A stretch of 64,000 nt of DNA from Tritrichomonas musculus. Taxonomy: Eukaryota; Parabasalia; Tritrichomonadida; Tritrichomonadidae. A program made the position numbers and the translations under genes. The notes under the pieces are model-generated. The model had not been told where the DNA came from. It saw nothing but the letters and a program-made list of their open reading frames with translations, and made no database searches. This document shows positions 43,501 through 53,064 of this stretch, one piece after another. The DNA is taken from NCBI GenBank assembly GCA_039105265.1, contig JAPFFF010000062.1:620001-684000 (forward strand), read 5' to 3'. The first letter of the stretch is position 1. Each line of letters begins with the position of its first letter.

Positions 43501-46500
43501 GAAATATGACAAGTTATGGATTGCAACAAGAGTTTCAAAATTCACAATCAACCAAATTTTACTTATTAAATGATTCATCAAAGAATTATTCATTTGCTTG
43601 CGATGATCCGGACCAAAACATATTACTTTATAATGTTAAAGAGATTTATGAATCAAGCAAATATTTTATAATTAGAGCAGATCCAGAAATTTTCTTTTTC
43701 AGTGAAGAAGATCAAAAAGAAAATTCTGAATATTTCACCTCAGAAGAGAGGAAAACTGTTTATAACATTATTTGCAATTACATGAATATATTTCAATACA
43801 AATATAAATGTGAAGATGACTTAAGATTTGTAATCGGACAAAAGAAACTAATAACAGACATCATTTTTTCATTGTTGTCTAAATCATTTATTGCAATTCG
43901 AGAATTGACACAAATGAAATCAATTCTGTCGTATCGAGACGCTAAACGATGCATGCAACTCTTCAATCATTTCATTATTAAGTTTAACATCGTTTTGAAA
44001 AGAGAAGAAGTTGAGATTGATGACATATTCATCCATAAAATCATTCCTTGGTCAATTGTATTGAGCATTATGATTTCAATTGTATTCCGATTCTCAGATA
44101 AATTAGAAATTGAAACTTCTGACGGTTTCCTATCGTTTTCAAATGAAGAAGAAGAAGAAATATTAAAACGATTTGAAAAATATGATGTTGATATCAATTT
44201 CTCAAAAGATCGAAGATACGTGACACTCGACATTCGGTCTGTTTTAATGAAAATATTGAATTCATCGGATTGGAATGGTCCAATTATGAAACCAAATAAG
44301 GATGAATGGATGAATATTGTAATTTCTTATGCATGGCTCAAATGCACCAAATATATTAATTATAAAAAAGAAGACGACGACGACGACGAAGAAGAAGAAG
44401 AAGAAGAAGAAGATGATGATGAGAATTCACCTGTTTTGAAAACAAATTCATTAATGATTAATCTTCTCGCAATTTCTGCTTGTTATTCTGCTTCCAAAAA
44501 AGAATTTGATTCAACTTTTCCATGCATTCTTAATGGATTTCCAGGATCTTCAAAATCAACAGCAATTAGATTATTCACAAATTACAAGTATTTAAAGCAT
44601 AACGAATCTTTTTGTATTAAAAATTACCTTTCAACAAGAATTTTCAAGCCAAGTGGCCTTAAATCAAACTACGAGGAATGTGCAGCAGCTTTGATGTCTA
44701 GCGGAAACTCTCTAGTTTTTTGTACAATTGATGGATTTGGATTGGAATTTTTAAATAATTCTAAAAATTTAGCTTTTCTTCACTCTTATCTTGAAGAAGG
44801 AGTTCAAATGATGTCATCAGAAAATGAAGGGAAAACGCAAACTGTTCCCGTCCTTTCATTAATTTCATCAAATTATCCGATTGACTATTCAAGCATGAAT
44901 CGGTCAATTTTCATTTGTTCAGATTTGCCAAATGATGAAGATATCTCTGAAGCTGCTGCTTTGTTTAATGCAGAGTTAAAAAAACCATTGATTACTGAAA
45001 AAAGAATTAATGATTTCAAAGAGAAATTTTTCGAAGATAATGATTTTTTCAAATGGAAAACAGATATTGTTCATAAAAATAAAAACAGATATATTGACAT
45101 TTTATCAAGGTTGTGGAAATTAACAAAGGATGGACAAAGACCTAAAATTATTTCAATTAAATATCTTTACAAAATCCTAACTTTGATCAATTCTAACGAT
45201 CAAAACATTGAAGGTTTAAATCTTTGGCTTTCAGCGTCTCTATCATTGCATCCAAATGATTCAATTGTAATTCTCAAAAAATTTTTGGGTGACTTAAAAG
45301 GTGATTATGACAATGCCAAAAATTTGTACTCTTTAGTCAATGATCAAATTAGAAATAGTTCTTTTCATAGTATCATTCAAAAGGATTTTATTTTGAGAAC
45401 GCATAACTATGAATGCTTAGATTTTATTAAAGAATTGATTAAAAAAGCAGTTCAGGAAGATAAAGAGAAAGAGGAAGATGAGACTAAAGTTGATTTCTTG
45501 ACAATATTTCCAAGTGACTTCATGAATTCACAATTGAATACAGTGAATGGATTTATTGGGAAAATAATTAGTTTATTCAAAAAAATACATTATACGCATT
45601 ACGTTTTGATTGTAGGAAACACGCCAATTATTGACGCAATATTTGATCTTATCATTGGGAAGCCAATAATAAATTATAATGGATACTCAATTCAACTTTT
45701 TAATGAGTGTCCTTCAAATGTTCATTTTATTTTCATTTTGAACGATAGTGATTTTGATAATTTGAGTTTCAAACACACTTTTCCAACTCAAATTTTATAT
45801 GAGTTGAATCAAATTTATCTTGATTATAATTACAACGATGAATACGGAATCATCAATAATTATCAGAAATCACATTTACAGAACAAAATTTATTCTGTTC
45901 CTTATGTTTCATTCATTCATGATTATTTTGGCTATTTTGTTCACAATCTCAAAGATATTCCTGAAATAAAAGATAGAAATACATTTGCTATTGTTTTTGC
46001 AACAAAAGATGTTGAAAAAACAGACTTTGGAAAAGATGTTTTGTATGAAAAATTAGAATTGGATGAAAGTGAATATGACATTAAATGGGAAAAGAAGATC
46101 ATTTTATTAACAATTCCTCCAAAATTGAAAAAGTTTGTAATAGCAAATAGAAACCTTGAAAGACTTCAAAATGAAGCAAAAGACAAAAATTATGAAATCA
46201 TTTGTTATTGGTCGGATGAGTATGACAAATTGTATTCATTTGTGCAGAAGAAACAAATCCAATTTCCTCTTCCAATGGAATACATGAAAGAGCAACTTTG
46301 CTATGATGGAACCATCAACAATTTAATCAATGATAAAGCAAAAGATGGTGATACTTTTTGTGCTATTGTATTAACAATGTCACCGATTTCAGAAGAAATT
46401 AACTTTGATCTGGTTTCAGCAAAAGGCATTAAACAAGAAGACACGAAAGTTTTGTTTGATAAGTTCATTCAAAATGGCAATGATCTCATTGAAATAATTG

Positions 46501-47912
46501 AAAATACAGATCAGAAAAACATCTTAATTCGATCTGATCATTTTCAAGTTGAGCATGATCTTCTTCTTCGTGAACAACTTGAAAAAGTTGAGGAAAAATC
46601 GAATTTAATTATCATTTATCATTTGGAGAATAATGCTGTTCCTGAAGGTCTCAATTCAACAGGAAAATGGCCTGTTTATTGGATCGAGTCAACAACAACG
46701 TCACTTCTTTCTAAATACAAAATGCCAGACATTGCAAATTGCATCTTATTTAAAGATGTGTATAAAGAACTTTGTGAAAATTTGTTTGTTGACATGTTAA
46801 ATCAAGTTTATGATGAATTGGTCATTGCATATTATATTCCTATTGATCATGATAAAATTCGTCCAATTCTCACTGAAGTATACGAGTGTTCAAGTGCTCA
46901 TTTCCATCCAATGAGAGAAGTTTTCAGAGATTTATTCTATCAAATAAGTGGCAAGAAAAAGAATGATTCATTTGTTGATGTTCACATTAAACGACAGTTC
47001 TTTGGTGCAATTCTTGACCAAATTCCTTTTTTGGTCACATTTGTACGAATGCTCATTTTAAATGCAGCTACAATAAATGAAAATGATATTGATAAGACGT
47101 TGATTTTTATTGATAAATTCTTCGATTATAACATCGAAAGTCTACTCGATATATCAGAAATTCAGACAAGAAAATATATCCAAGCAGCAAGAGACAAACT
47201 TTACTTCCCAGAATTGATTCTTCCTCAAGTTTTTTCTCTTTACAATTCATATGTGAAAAAAGAAGATTTACAGCTTCAGAAAATTGACAAAACAATCTTT
47301 AAAATATTCAATGATTTACAATCTAATAAATCATCAAATAACATTAGAAGGTTCCTCTCTACTTACTTGATTGACTACTTATCAGAGTCTCCTTATTTCT
47401 TATTGGATTTTGATTATATGGAAGGATTCAATCAAGTGATATTGGATGAAATGAAATTTGAAGAGAAAGAAGCAAATAAAGAGAAAGATGAAGAAAAGAA
47501 AGACGATAAAAAAGAGCCATTTAGAGCAGTAATATTGACACTGACACCAATGATGGATGAAATTGTTTTTGACGATGAAAATCTACAGTGCAACATTCAA
47601 GAAGATAACACAGAAATTTTGTATGACTCATCAATCAGATCTACTGAAGATCTGGAAAAGAGAATACGAAGCACAAGCAAGGAAAATATCATCATTAGAT
47701 CTAATAAATTCAGGAAAGAGCATGACGACTTGCTTCGTAATTATCTTGAACAGTCAGAAGACAAAAAGAGATTGAATTTATTCATAATTTATTCACTGAG
47801 ATTGAACAGAGTTCCAGAAGGACTCTCAGAAACAGAAAAATGGAAAGTCTTTTGGATCGAATCTATTACTCGCTCTTTCTTACCAAATAGAGAATCTCCT
47901 AATAAAATTTAA
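40575..47912 (+). CDS. RNF213/mysterin-like giant AAA+ protein
   Basis: The first ATG (40575) gives about 2445 residues. A first AAA+ module has Walker A GLTGVGKT (~849-856) and Walker B FFFDELNTSP (D920, E921), followed by IVFIATMNP, as in the active RNF213 module. A second has GFPGSSKST (~1321-1329), a form of the GxPGSSKS loop diagnostic of the RNF213 AAA4 module, a degenerate Walker B (TIDGFGLEF, DG for DE), and the later MNRSIFICSDLPND. An acidic run (~1265-1285) lies between them. RNF213 forms an ATP-driven ring acting as a ubiquitin ligase at membranes and lipid droplets. I see no RING Cys/His cluster here. A ~120-residue module occurs twice near the C-terminus (~1925-2045 and ~2313-2436). 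The frame is clean throughout. Confidence 0.82.
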   Translation: MMEDLKSTLNEKIKKINDGYWTIHRNDFFVEIEIQNGYFKEISQSELESISKQINCFKKHKISKSTKKTFKKFLEIYTNIKVCCRIVGYFDSFGITKFNYISRKLYDSIFDIFLPIAKDFKSNDQKEKYLIGEFQNYAFKNIGKIIQTVQDPYTQLLPYIIGAFGEPIHEEVFEKEFKLFLDKQPSDVIFDLRNLGCSFCQYFSDIKISDLCKTIYPKDEQIYEQITKFNDKESSSFIDRIRSNFNKSNLLFLKVSKPVHCFHCIKSIWRILSHYKCQIFLNQKTVIFCDKSETFSKQLYSIANEGQSNLTFFIVHPEFLDEKDHMTLVEFINERMKNIHSKLCSNIIVISSTDYRQSCIQNSKLFDDIEIKIGKDLLDCLYELSHPDPPDQNFYRLYFSQKAGEGKTLRILNDFEKVKEKLSDKDKLKCELKSFFIDASMTNLPKLEKNDRFVHYDISSELFESNYKLFDDLWKLSIMNFQLNPDGTPSNAPKEIFFEVPALTKDQYRGSGFIEKTDFPIYVNEYHQVSFAKKDDIQLPEKVRTFCEKLFERNITVTIDLLQTAAHMFYPDFEFKEENFIPRLLNSVNVYLEEFCDHLSDDDEKSLPIFLLLIRTNFHIWNMESIFENQKQPKSFIIISCQNLFSSNPNFDKLSLLCFSSNDEHIEWDTSCLKGHIRDSIKKIDDSTLFSNDFFKGLLECNEIDVFSNQNNYDDNQAYFFDIIRTCFYMKDDKKSAYMQITDGIILNHLNYSAMHDQFDSYWTNIYDGREFYEANQKAVEFHKWSPLIETFHNILVRYNDQMSEITSKLTDNKTVKKISSTQLTVTFVKRFISMLIRIFLKQPFILDGLTGVGKTLSIELLKALTDAALLNRKKNSDFKWSFHQINCFEVNTIDRVTRRIVEELNSSKQEGLNHIFFFDELNTSPLANFVVNEMSNHNIMKTLIQNNPDQRIFRDKSIVFIATMNPYLKISKFTRNMTSYGLQQEFQNSQSTKFYLLNDSSKNYSFACDDPDQNILLYNVKEIYESSKYFIIRADPEIFFFSEEDQKENSEYFTSEERKTVYNIICNYMNIFQYKYKCEDDLRFVIGQKKLITDIIFSLLSKSFIAIRELTQMKSILSYRDAKRCMQLFNHFIIKFNIVLKREEVEIDDIFIHKIIPWSIVLSIMISIVFRFSDKLEIETSDGFLSFSNEEEEEILKRFEKYDVDINFSKDRRYVTLDIRSVLMKILNSSDWNGPIMKPNKDEWMNIVISYAWLKCTKYINYKKEDDDDDEEEEEEEEDDDENSPVLKTNSLMINLLAISACYSASKKEFDSTFPCILNGFPGSSKSTAIRLFTNYKYLKHNESFCIKNYLSTRIFKPSGLKSNYEECAAALMSSGNSLVFCTIDGFGLEFLNNSKNLAFLHSYLEEGVQMMSSENEGKTQTVPVLSLISSNYPIDYSSMNRSIFICSDLPNDEDISEAAALFNAELKKPLITEKRINDFKEKFFEDNDFFKWKTDIVHKNKNRYIDILSRLWKLTKDGQRPKIISIKYLYKILTLINSNDQNIEGLNLWLSASLSLHPNDSIVILKKFLGDLKGDYDNAKNLYSLVNDQIRNSSFHSIIQKDFILRTHNYECLDFIKELIKKAVQEDKEKEEDETKVDFLTIFPSDFMNSQLNTVNGFIGKIISLFKKIHYTHYVLIVGNTPIIDAIFDLIIGKPIINYNGYSIQLFNECPSNVHFIFILNDSDFDNLSFKHTFPTQILYELNQIYLDYNYNDEYGIINNYQKSHLQNKIYSVPYVSFIHDYFGYFVHNLKDIPEIKDRNTFAIVFATKDVEKTDFGKDVLYEKLELDESEYDIKWEKKIILLTIPPKLKKFVIANRNLERLQNEAKDKNYEIICYWSDEYDKLYSFVQKKQIQFPLPMEYMKEQLCYDGTINNLINDKAKDGDTFCAIVLTMSPISEEINFDLVSAKGIKQEDTKVLFDKFIQNGNDLIEIIENTDQKNILIRSDHFQVEHDLLLREQLEKVEEKSNLIIIYHLENNAVPEGLNSTGKWPVYWIESTTTSLLSKYKMPDIANCILFKDVYKELCENLFVDMLNQVYDELVIAYYIPIDHDKIRPILTEVYECSSAHFHPMREVFRDLFYQISGKKKNDSFVDVHIKRQFFGAILDQIPFLVTFVRMLILNAATINENDIDKTLIFIDKFFDYNIESLLDISEIQTRKYIQAARDKLYFPELILPQVFSLYNSYVKKEDLQLQKIDKTIFKIFNDLQSNKSSNNIRRFLSTYLIDYLSESPYFLLDFDYMEGFNQVILDEMKFEEKEANKEKDEEKKDDKKEPFRAVILTLTPMMDEIVFDDENLQCNIQEDNTEILYDSSIRSTEDLEKRIRSTSKENIIIRSNKFRKEHDDLLRNYLEQSEDKKRLNLFIIYSLRLNRVPEGLSETEKWKVFWIESITRSFLPNRESPNKI
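46345..47890 (+). repeat. Duplicated C-terminal coding module in the AAA+ gene
   Basis: The first copy (about 46348-46710) and the second (about 47515-47880) both encode (A/V)IVLT(M/L)(S/T)P..(D/E)EI.FD, then NI(L/I)IRS..F..EHD.LLR..LE, then VPEGL..T.KW.V(Y/F)WIES.T.S. The copies are diverged at DNA level, so the duplication is old. The second copy ends the protein. Confidence 0.85.
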
Positions 47913-47957
47913 AAATCTTTTTCTTCTTTATTATTTTTGTGGGTCTTCTTTTTTAAA

Positions 47958-48239
47958 TTAATGCATTGAACTTTTATTAAGGGGATCGATTCTAAAATTA
48001 CCAACCTTCATGTTATACGTCATGTCACGAGTAGTACGAACTACTTTATCGAGTATACCTAATGAACTATGCATCGGTGCTAAATTATTCCATTGCTTAT
48101 CGTTAATGACAGTTTTCATGAATGATGGAGATACATTGAGTCTCATTCGATGTAAAGCTGTGAATGTTATATTCTTTGATCTATAGAATTCAAGGGATCT
48201 ATAGGCACCGAATGCTTTCTCTCCATATTTGAAAAAAAT
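47958..48239 (-). pseudogene. Short unrecognised coding fragment
   Basis: The minus strand is open from about 48239 to a TAA at 47958. It reads KYGEKAFGAYRSLEFYRSKN, TALHRMRLNVSPSFMKTVIN, KQWNNLAPMHSSLGILDKVV and RTTRDMTYNMKVGNFRIDP. This is protein-like and richer in G and C than the flanks. No start codon opens it and no family is recognised. It could be the 3' end of a lost gene or a small protein with an unusual start. Confidence 0.4.
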
Positions 48240-49160
48240 AATTGAAAGAAAATGTAGTTTTGTAAGAATTTGATATTTGATAAAGTAAGGAAGAGCAAAT
48301 ATTGACTATATTTTTGGTATTTTATTCGGTTTTTATGAGATGGAATTGTAGATAATCGACGAGATAATATAACTACAATTTGTCAAAAAATTGGGAAAAA
48401 TGAGCTTTAATTACCTGAGTTACATTTGGTGATCCATACTCATAACAATCATATATAATTTAACTGTTGAAACATGAGAAATTCTAAGAAAAATATAAAA
48501 AAAAATATTATGTTACGAAAGTGGAAATAAAATCAAAAAGTTAAGTGATAATAATTTTGGTGGTTACATTTTTCGTTTCAAAAGTGGAATAAATGTAATT
48601 ATTTGGCCTTATTTTTTTACATCACAATTGCTATAAACGTCTTTTTTATAACCGTTTTTTATACTGAAAATATTTTATGTAAAATATTCAAAAAAATATT
48701 TATGTTTTTTTTGATATCTTAATAAATATTTTTTTAAATATATTAATTATATTATTTCTATAATTATTTTTTAATATATGAAATAAAATGTAAAAATAAT
48801 TACACTTTCATTTTTATATTTATAATATTATTTAAAAACAAATCCTTAGTTGTAATGAAACTTTTTGAATGCGTATAAATTTTTTTAATTTTATGAATCA
48901 AAAATAATATTATTTAATTTGAAAAGCATTTTACTATTTTATCACTTTATTTTTAAATTATTTAAAACATTTTTAATATAAAATAATAATTGTAGATCAA
49001 GATAAAAATAAACAATTAATATCAAGAAAATAACGTATTTACAAATGTATACAATTGTAAATATAAAAGCCATGGCTTAGTAATTATAAATATGATTTTT
49101 ATATTTTTTTTAAATATTTTCAAAATGAAAATATAAATAAATAAATTTTTATTTAATAAG
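48240..49160. other. AT-rich spacer
   Basis: About 0.9 kb of very AT-rich DNA with no gene seen. Confidence 0.5.
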
Positions 49161-49203
49161 ATATTATTATTTTAAACTGAATGAAACGAGAAAATTTTGG
49201 TCA

Positions 49204-49230
49204 AAAAAATTGAGAGGATAAAAATATAAA
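49204..49230 (+). promoter_or_regulatory. Conserved leader of the TKL kinase family, copy 1
   Basis: TCAAAAAAATTGAGAG...AAAAATATAAA directly precedes the ATG. Almost the same leader (TTCAAAAATTGAGAGAG, then AAAAATTTAAAA and ATG) precedes the three paralogues at 51473, 53875 (where ~110 bases separate it from the ATG) and 63657. It must include the promoter or transcript start of the family. Confidence 0.6.
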
Positions 49231-50169
49231 ATGAATCCTTTTAAAGAATCTGATTGGAGTGTGGATCCAAAAGATTTTGTGATAAATAAGGACAGAAAAT
49301 GTATAAAAGCAGGATATCAATGTGTTTATTTTGGTATTCAAAGATCAACAAAGCATAAATGTGTAATTAAACAAACACATCAAACTCTCAAAGAAGAAAA
49401 AGCGAAAAGAGCTTTTGATAGGAACATATATACACTCGCTACAGTTGACCATCCAGTGATGGTGCCATTTGTTGGGTTTTATGAAAAAAACAATTATGGT
49501 TTTTCAATCGAAGTAGAAATTGAAAAAGGAAGCTTATTATATTATTTAGAAGAAAGAAGGAACGGCCATATAGAACCACTGTTTGATGATACTCATAAAT
49601 TAATTATCTCATATGGAATTTCACACCTGATGAAACATTTACATGAACACCGAATTGTAAACAGAGATTTAAAATCTTCGAATGTTTTATTAGACTCAAA
49701 ACTTCATCCTTACCTCACTGATTTTGGCACTTCATTACTAATTGATCCATCCATTAAAATAGACAAAACACTAGAAGCCACAACGCCAGCTTACATGGCA
49801 CCCGAATTTCATAATTATCCAGAGCTTTACTCGAATACTTTTCCAATTGATGTGTATTCATTTGGTATCACTATGTATGAACTTATAACAGAACTTCCAC
49901 CATGGCAACAATGTAGAAATCCATTTCAAATAATTAGAGCTGTCACATCAGGCGAGCGTCCAGAAATGCCACAGTCTGTTCCATCAAATTGGAAAGAGTT
50001 GATAACGGTGTGCTGGGCACAAGAACCAGATTGCAGGCCGACTTTTGAGGATATTTGTGACGTTCTCGAATCAGATGAATTTGTGAATGATTCAATTGAC
50101 AGACAAGCTTTTGAAGACTACAAAGAATCGCTCAACATGACTAATAAACAGCAGAAAGAAGAAACTTGA
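49231..50169 (+). CDS. TKL-type protein kinase, paralogue 1
   Basis: A 312-residue protein that is almost only a kinase domain. The glycine loop is degenerate (KAGYQCVYFG). K47 in CVIKQT is the likely ATP-binding Lys. The catalytic loop is NRDLKSSN (D146, with Asn for the usual His), DFG is at 164-166, APE at 190-192, and DVYSFGITMYELIT follows. Core catalytic residues are present, so activity is possible. The last ~12 residues (NMTNKQQKEET) differ from the IIHSAKHV end of its paralogues, and the stop is TGA, rare in this window; the gene runs straight into the truncated kinase at 50166. The C-terminal end may therefore be a junction product. It is the first of a four-member local family. Confidence 0.85.
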   Translation: MNPFKESDWSVDPKDFVINKDRKCIKAGYQCVYFGIQRSTKHKCVIKQTHQTLKEEKAKRAFDRNIYTLATVDHPVMVPFVGFYEKNNYGFSIEVEIEKGSLLYYLEERRNGHIEPLFDDTHKLIISYGISHLMKHLHEHRIVNRDLKSSNVLLDSKLHPYLTDFGTSLLIDPSIKIDKTLEATTPAYMAPEFHNYPELYSNTFPIDVYSFGITMYELITELPPWQQCRNPFQIIRAVTSGERPEMPQSVPSNWKELITVCWAQEPDCRPTFEDICDVLESDEFVNDSIDRQAFEDYKESLNMTNKQQKEET

Positions 50170-50822
50170 TTAGTAAGGCAACGACGATCTCGATTTACCT
50201 TGAATTTCTGAGCCGAAGCCTGAAAGAAATCATCGACAAGAAGCTCGCCGACAACACGTTGAAAGTCCGAATTGTTGTCGAGATTGCGCATGCAATAAAC
50301 TTCATCCACAGGCGAGGCATGATTCACCGCGACATCAAGGTCGAGAACATCATGCTGAATTCATGCTTTGAAGCGAAACTTGTCGACTTCGGACTTGTCA
50401 GAATTGAGGAGTTCTTCAGCGGCCAAGATTTCGTGACAACTTCTCTGACGAAAGGAATCGGCACGCTCGCTTACATGTCGCCAGAGATGGCGAGTGAAGA
50501 AGAGTACAGCAACAAGACAGACGTTTACTCATTTGGAATTGTTTTGCATTACATCTTCACAGGGGGACTGCCCGCGTACAGCATGAAGGACAAGATGCTC
50601 GGCAAGCAAATTCCGCTCCCAAGCGCGTCATCGTCAGTCAGCGAATTCTGCATCGATCTGATTTCGAAGTGCACGAGCAGCAAGCCGGACAGCAGGCCGT
50701 CCTTCGAGGAAATACTGGAAGACATCCGCGCTCACTCATACGGACTCGCATCAGAAATCGACAAGTCGCTGATCAGAAGACGCGACAGCGAACTCTCCTT
50801 CTACGAGTCAATCAAAACTTAA
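50166..50822 (+). pseudogene. GC-rich 3' fragment of a second kinase
   Basis: The frame encodes about 218 residues of a kinase from the end of the N-lobe: IYLEFLSRSLKEIIDKKLAD, MIHRDIKVEN with the catalytic Asp, DFG, MSPE and DVYSFGIVLHYIFTGGLP, ending SELSFYESIKT and TAA. The glycine loop and ATP-binding Lys are missing and there is no ATG start. Its base composition (many C/G third positions) is unlike the neighbouring AT-rich kinase. It overlaps the end of paralogue 1 by four bases in another frame. The last ~12 codons and the 3' flank are also found, decayed, behind paralogues 2, 3 and 4, so this gene was once part of the duplicated unit. Confidence 0.8.
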
Positions 50823-51425
50823 CTAAAAACGACTTTTTCATCAACCAAACATACACAATTAATTAAATAAAAGTCACTGATTTTATTGATACTTTTTTTA
50901 CAGTTTTGACATTTTCATCATTTTGAATAGTTTACGACAACTTTTTGAGTACTATTAAAAGAGTATATATAAAAAAAGAAAATCCACCTAAAATTATAAA
51001 TTAAAAAATACAATAATTAATAATTATTTTAAAAATTTTATGATAAAAGAGATAAACATCTTTCAACATCAAATCCATTTTTTCAGAGATTTGCTCATTT
51101 AAAATTTTAATTGAGATAGCCATTCCTATTTATTTAAATACAGCCCAACAGTTCAGTTGAGAACATATTTGATGCAAAGCTTGATAAATTTTCAATATTT
51201 GAATTGCTGCAGGTGAAAAGTAGCATTATTTATCAAATGTAACGCAGATAAGCAATGTTTTTTAACAATTTGTTCAAAAAAAATAAATTATCTCATTTTT
51301 TAAGACAAATCGAATTTTTTTTTCCTCCTATAAAATCTGGACAAAGATTATTTTTGAGTGAAGGATTTTGTTAATATGCTTAAGATAATAAATAATTGTT
51401 TTAAAATTTATATAATAAAAGAGAT
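50823..51425. other. Spacer of the kinase duplication unit
   Basis: AT-rich. From about 51060 it is matched in inverse orientation by 63700-63960 (for example CTTTCAACATCAAATCCATTT). No gene. Confidence 0.6.
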
Positions 51426-51440
51426 AAACCTGTTTATTTT

Positions 51441-51472
51441 GTTCAAAAAATTGAGAGAGCAAAAATTTAAAA
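51441..51472 (+). promoter_or_regulatory. Conserved leader of the TKL kinase family, copy 2
   Basis: GTTCAAAAAATTGAGAGAG and AAAAATTTAAAA lie directly before the ATG, preceded by AGAGATAAACCTGTTTATTTT, which is shared with copies 3 and 4. Confidence 0.6.
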
Positions 51473-52396
51473 ATGAAGCCTTTTAAAAAATCTGATTGGA
51501 GGGTGGATCCAAAAGATTTTAAAATAGATGAGAGCAGAGATCGTTTAGAAGTATTTGGTCAAGTGATTAATTTTTGTACCAAAGAATCAAAAAGGCTTAA
51601 GTGTGTCATTAAAAAAACAACTTATAATCTCAAAGATGAAAATACGAAAATAGCTTATGATAAAAACATATATGTGCTCTCTACAGTTGACCATCCAGCG
51701 ATAGTGCCATTTGTTGGATTTTATGAAAAAGATGATTTTGGTTTTTCAATTGAAGAAGAAATTGAAAAAGGAAATTTATATCACCTTTTAGAGGACAAAA
51801 GGAAAGGCCATATAGAACCACTGTTTGATGATACTCATAAATTAATTATCTCATATGGAGTTTCACAGGCAATGAAATATTTACATGAACACCGAATTAT
51901 GAACAGAGATATTAAAACACTAAATATTTTATTAGACTCAGAACTTCATCCTTACCTCACTGACTTTGGTGCTTCAATAATAATTGATCCATCCTTTCCA
52001 ATAGGCCAGACACTTGCCGATTCAGCGCCAGCTTACATGGCACCCGAATTTTTTGAAGATAAAGAACGTTGCTTGATAACTTTTCCAGCTGATGTGTATT
52101 CATTTGGTATCACTCTGTATGAACTTATAACAGAACTTCCACCATGGCCAAAATTTACAAATGCATTTCAACTGTTTAAAGCTGTAATTAGAGGCGAGCG
52201 TCCAGAAATGCCACCGTCTATTCCATCGAATTGGAAAGAGTTGATAACGGCGTGCTGGGCACAAGAACCAGATTGCAGGCCGACTTTTGCAGAAATTTGT
52301 GACGTTCTCGAATCAGATGAATTTGTGAATGATTCGATTGACAGACAAGCTTTTGAAGACTACAAAAGAATCATTCATTCTGCAAAACATGTTTAA
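51473..52396 (+). CDS. TKL-type protein kinase, paralogue 2
   Basis: 307 residues. K47 in CVIKKT, NRDIKTLN with D146, DFG at 164-166 (DFGASIII), APE at 190-192 and the family end AFEDYKRIIHSAKHV. The glycine loop region (EVFGQVINFC) has lost its glycines, so nucleotide binding may be weak. It is most like paralogue 3 in the N-terminal half. The stop is TAA. Confidence 0.88.
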   Translation: MKPFKKSDWRVDPKDFKIDESRDRLEVFGQVINFCTKESKRLKCVIKKTTYNLKDENTKIAYDKNIYVLSTVDHPAIVPFVGFYEKDDFGFSIEEEIEKGNLYHLLEDKRKGHIEPLFDDTHKLIISYGVSQAMKYLHEHRIMNRDIKTLNILLDSELHPYLTDFGASIIIDPSFPIGQTLADSAPAYMAPEFFEDKERCLITFPADVYSFGITLYELITELPPWPKFTNAFQLFKAVIRGERPEMPPSIPSNWKELITACWAQEPDCRPTFAEICDVLESDEFVNDSIDRQAFEDYKRIIHSAKHV

Positions 52397-53060
52397 TTTA
52401 TCATAGCAGTTAAAAAAAATTGTCAAAATGAAATTTTTATTTAGTGGTCACTCATTCAGTCATTCATCATAAATTGACAAGTTGAAACAGCGAACTCTCT
52501 TTCTATGAATCAATCAAAACTTAACTAAAAACAACTTTTTCATCAACCAAACATAAACAATTAATTAATTAATTAAAAGTCACTGATTTTATTGATGTTT
52601 TTTTTACTGTTTTGACAATTTCATTATTTTGAATAGTTTACCACAACTTTTTGAGTACTTTTAAAAGTGTATATAATATGAAAATCGAGCAATAATAAAT
52701 TAAAAAATATAATAATTAATAATTGTTTTAAAAATTTTATAATAAAAGAGATAAACATATCAAAATTTCATTGAAAGATATAATTTTAAATACAATTGAA
52801 GGATATGGTTTTGAATCAAATTGATATTGTTTTGAATAGTATTAAAAGAAGTGATTTTGAATTTCATTGAAAGAAATGATTTTAATCACAATTTAAAGAT
52901 ATGATTTTAACATAATTAAATAATTATTATTTGAAATTGAATTAGCAGAAATTTTCAATTTCTTTTTTGTTTATATCTATAACTTTCAAAAGGTTTTCAA
53001 CTAGTACACAATAATCATACCCGTACAAGTTGTAAAATAAAGATTAATGAGAATCAATCT
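52397..53060. other. 3' flank of paralogue 2 with a decayed kinase tail
   Basis: At 52485-52525 the sequence is a decayed copy of the last codons of the GC-rich kinase (50780-50822) followed by the same 3' flank. Farther on (52760-52920) there are degenerate repeats of the type GATAT(G/A)(A/G)TTTT(A/G)AAT. No gene. Confidence 0.6.
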
Positions 53061-53064
53061 TCGT

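Larger units (their letters stand above)
51060..52700 (+). repeat. Segmental duplication, forward copy
   Basis: This block (5' spacer, leader, kinase paralogue 2, 3' flank) is repeated in inverse orientation at 62470-63960. The 3' flank is nearly identical, including GTTGAAACAGCGAACTCTC and the AACAATTAATTAATTAA end. Confidence 0.85.
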
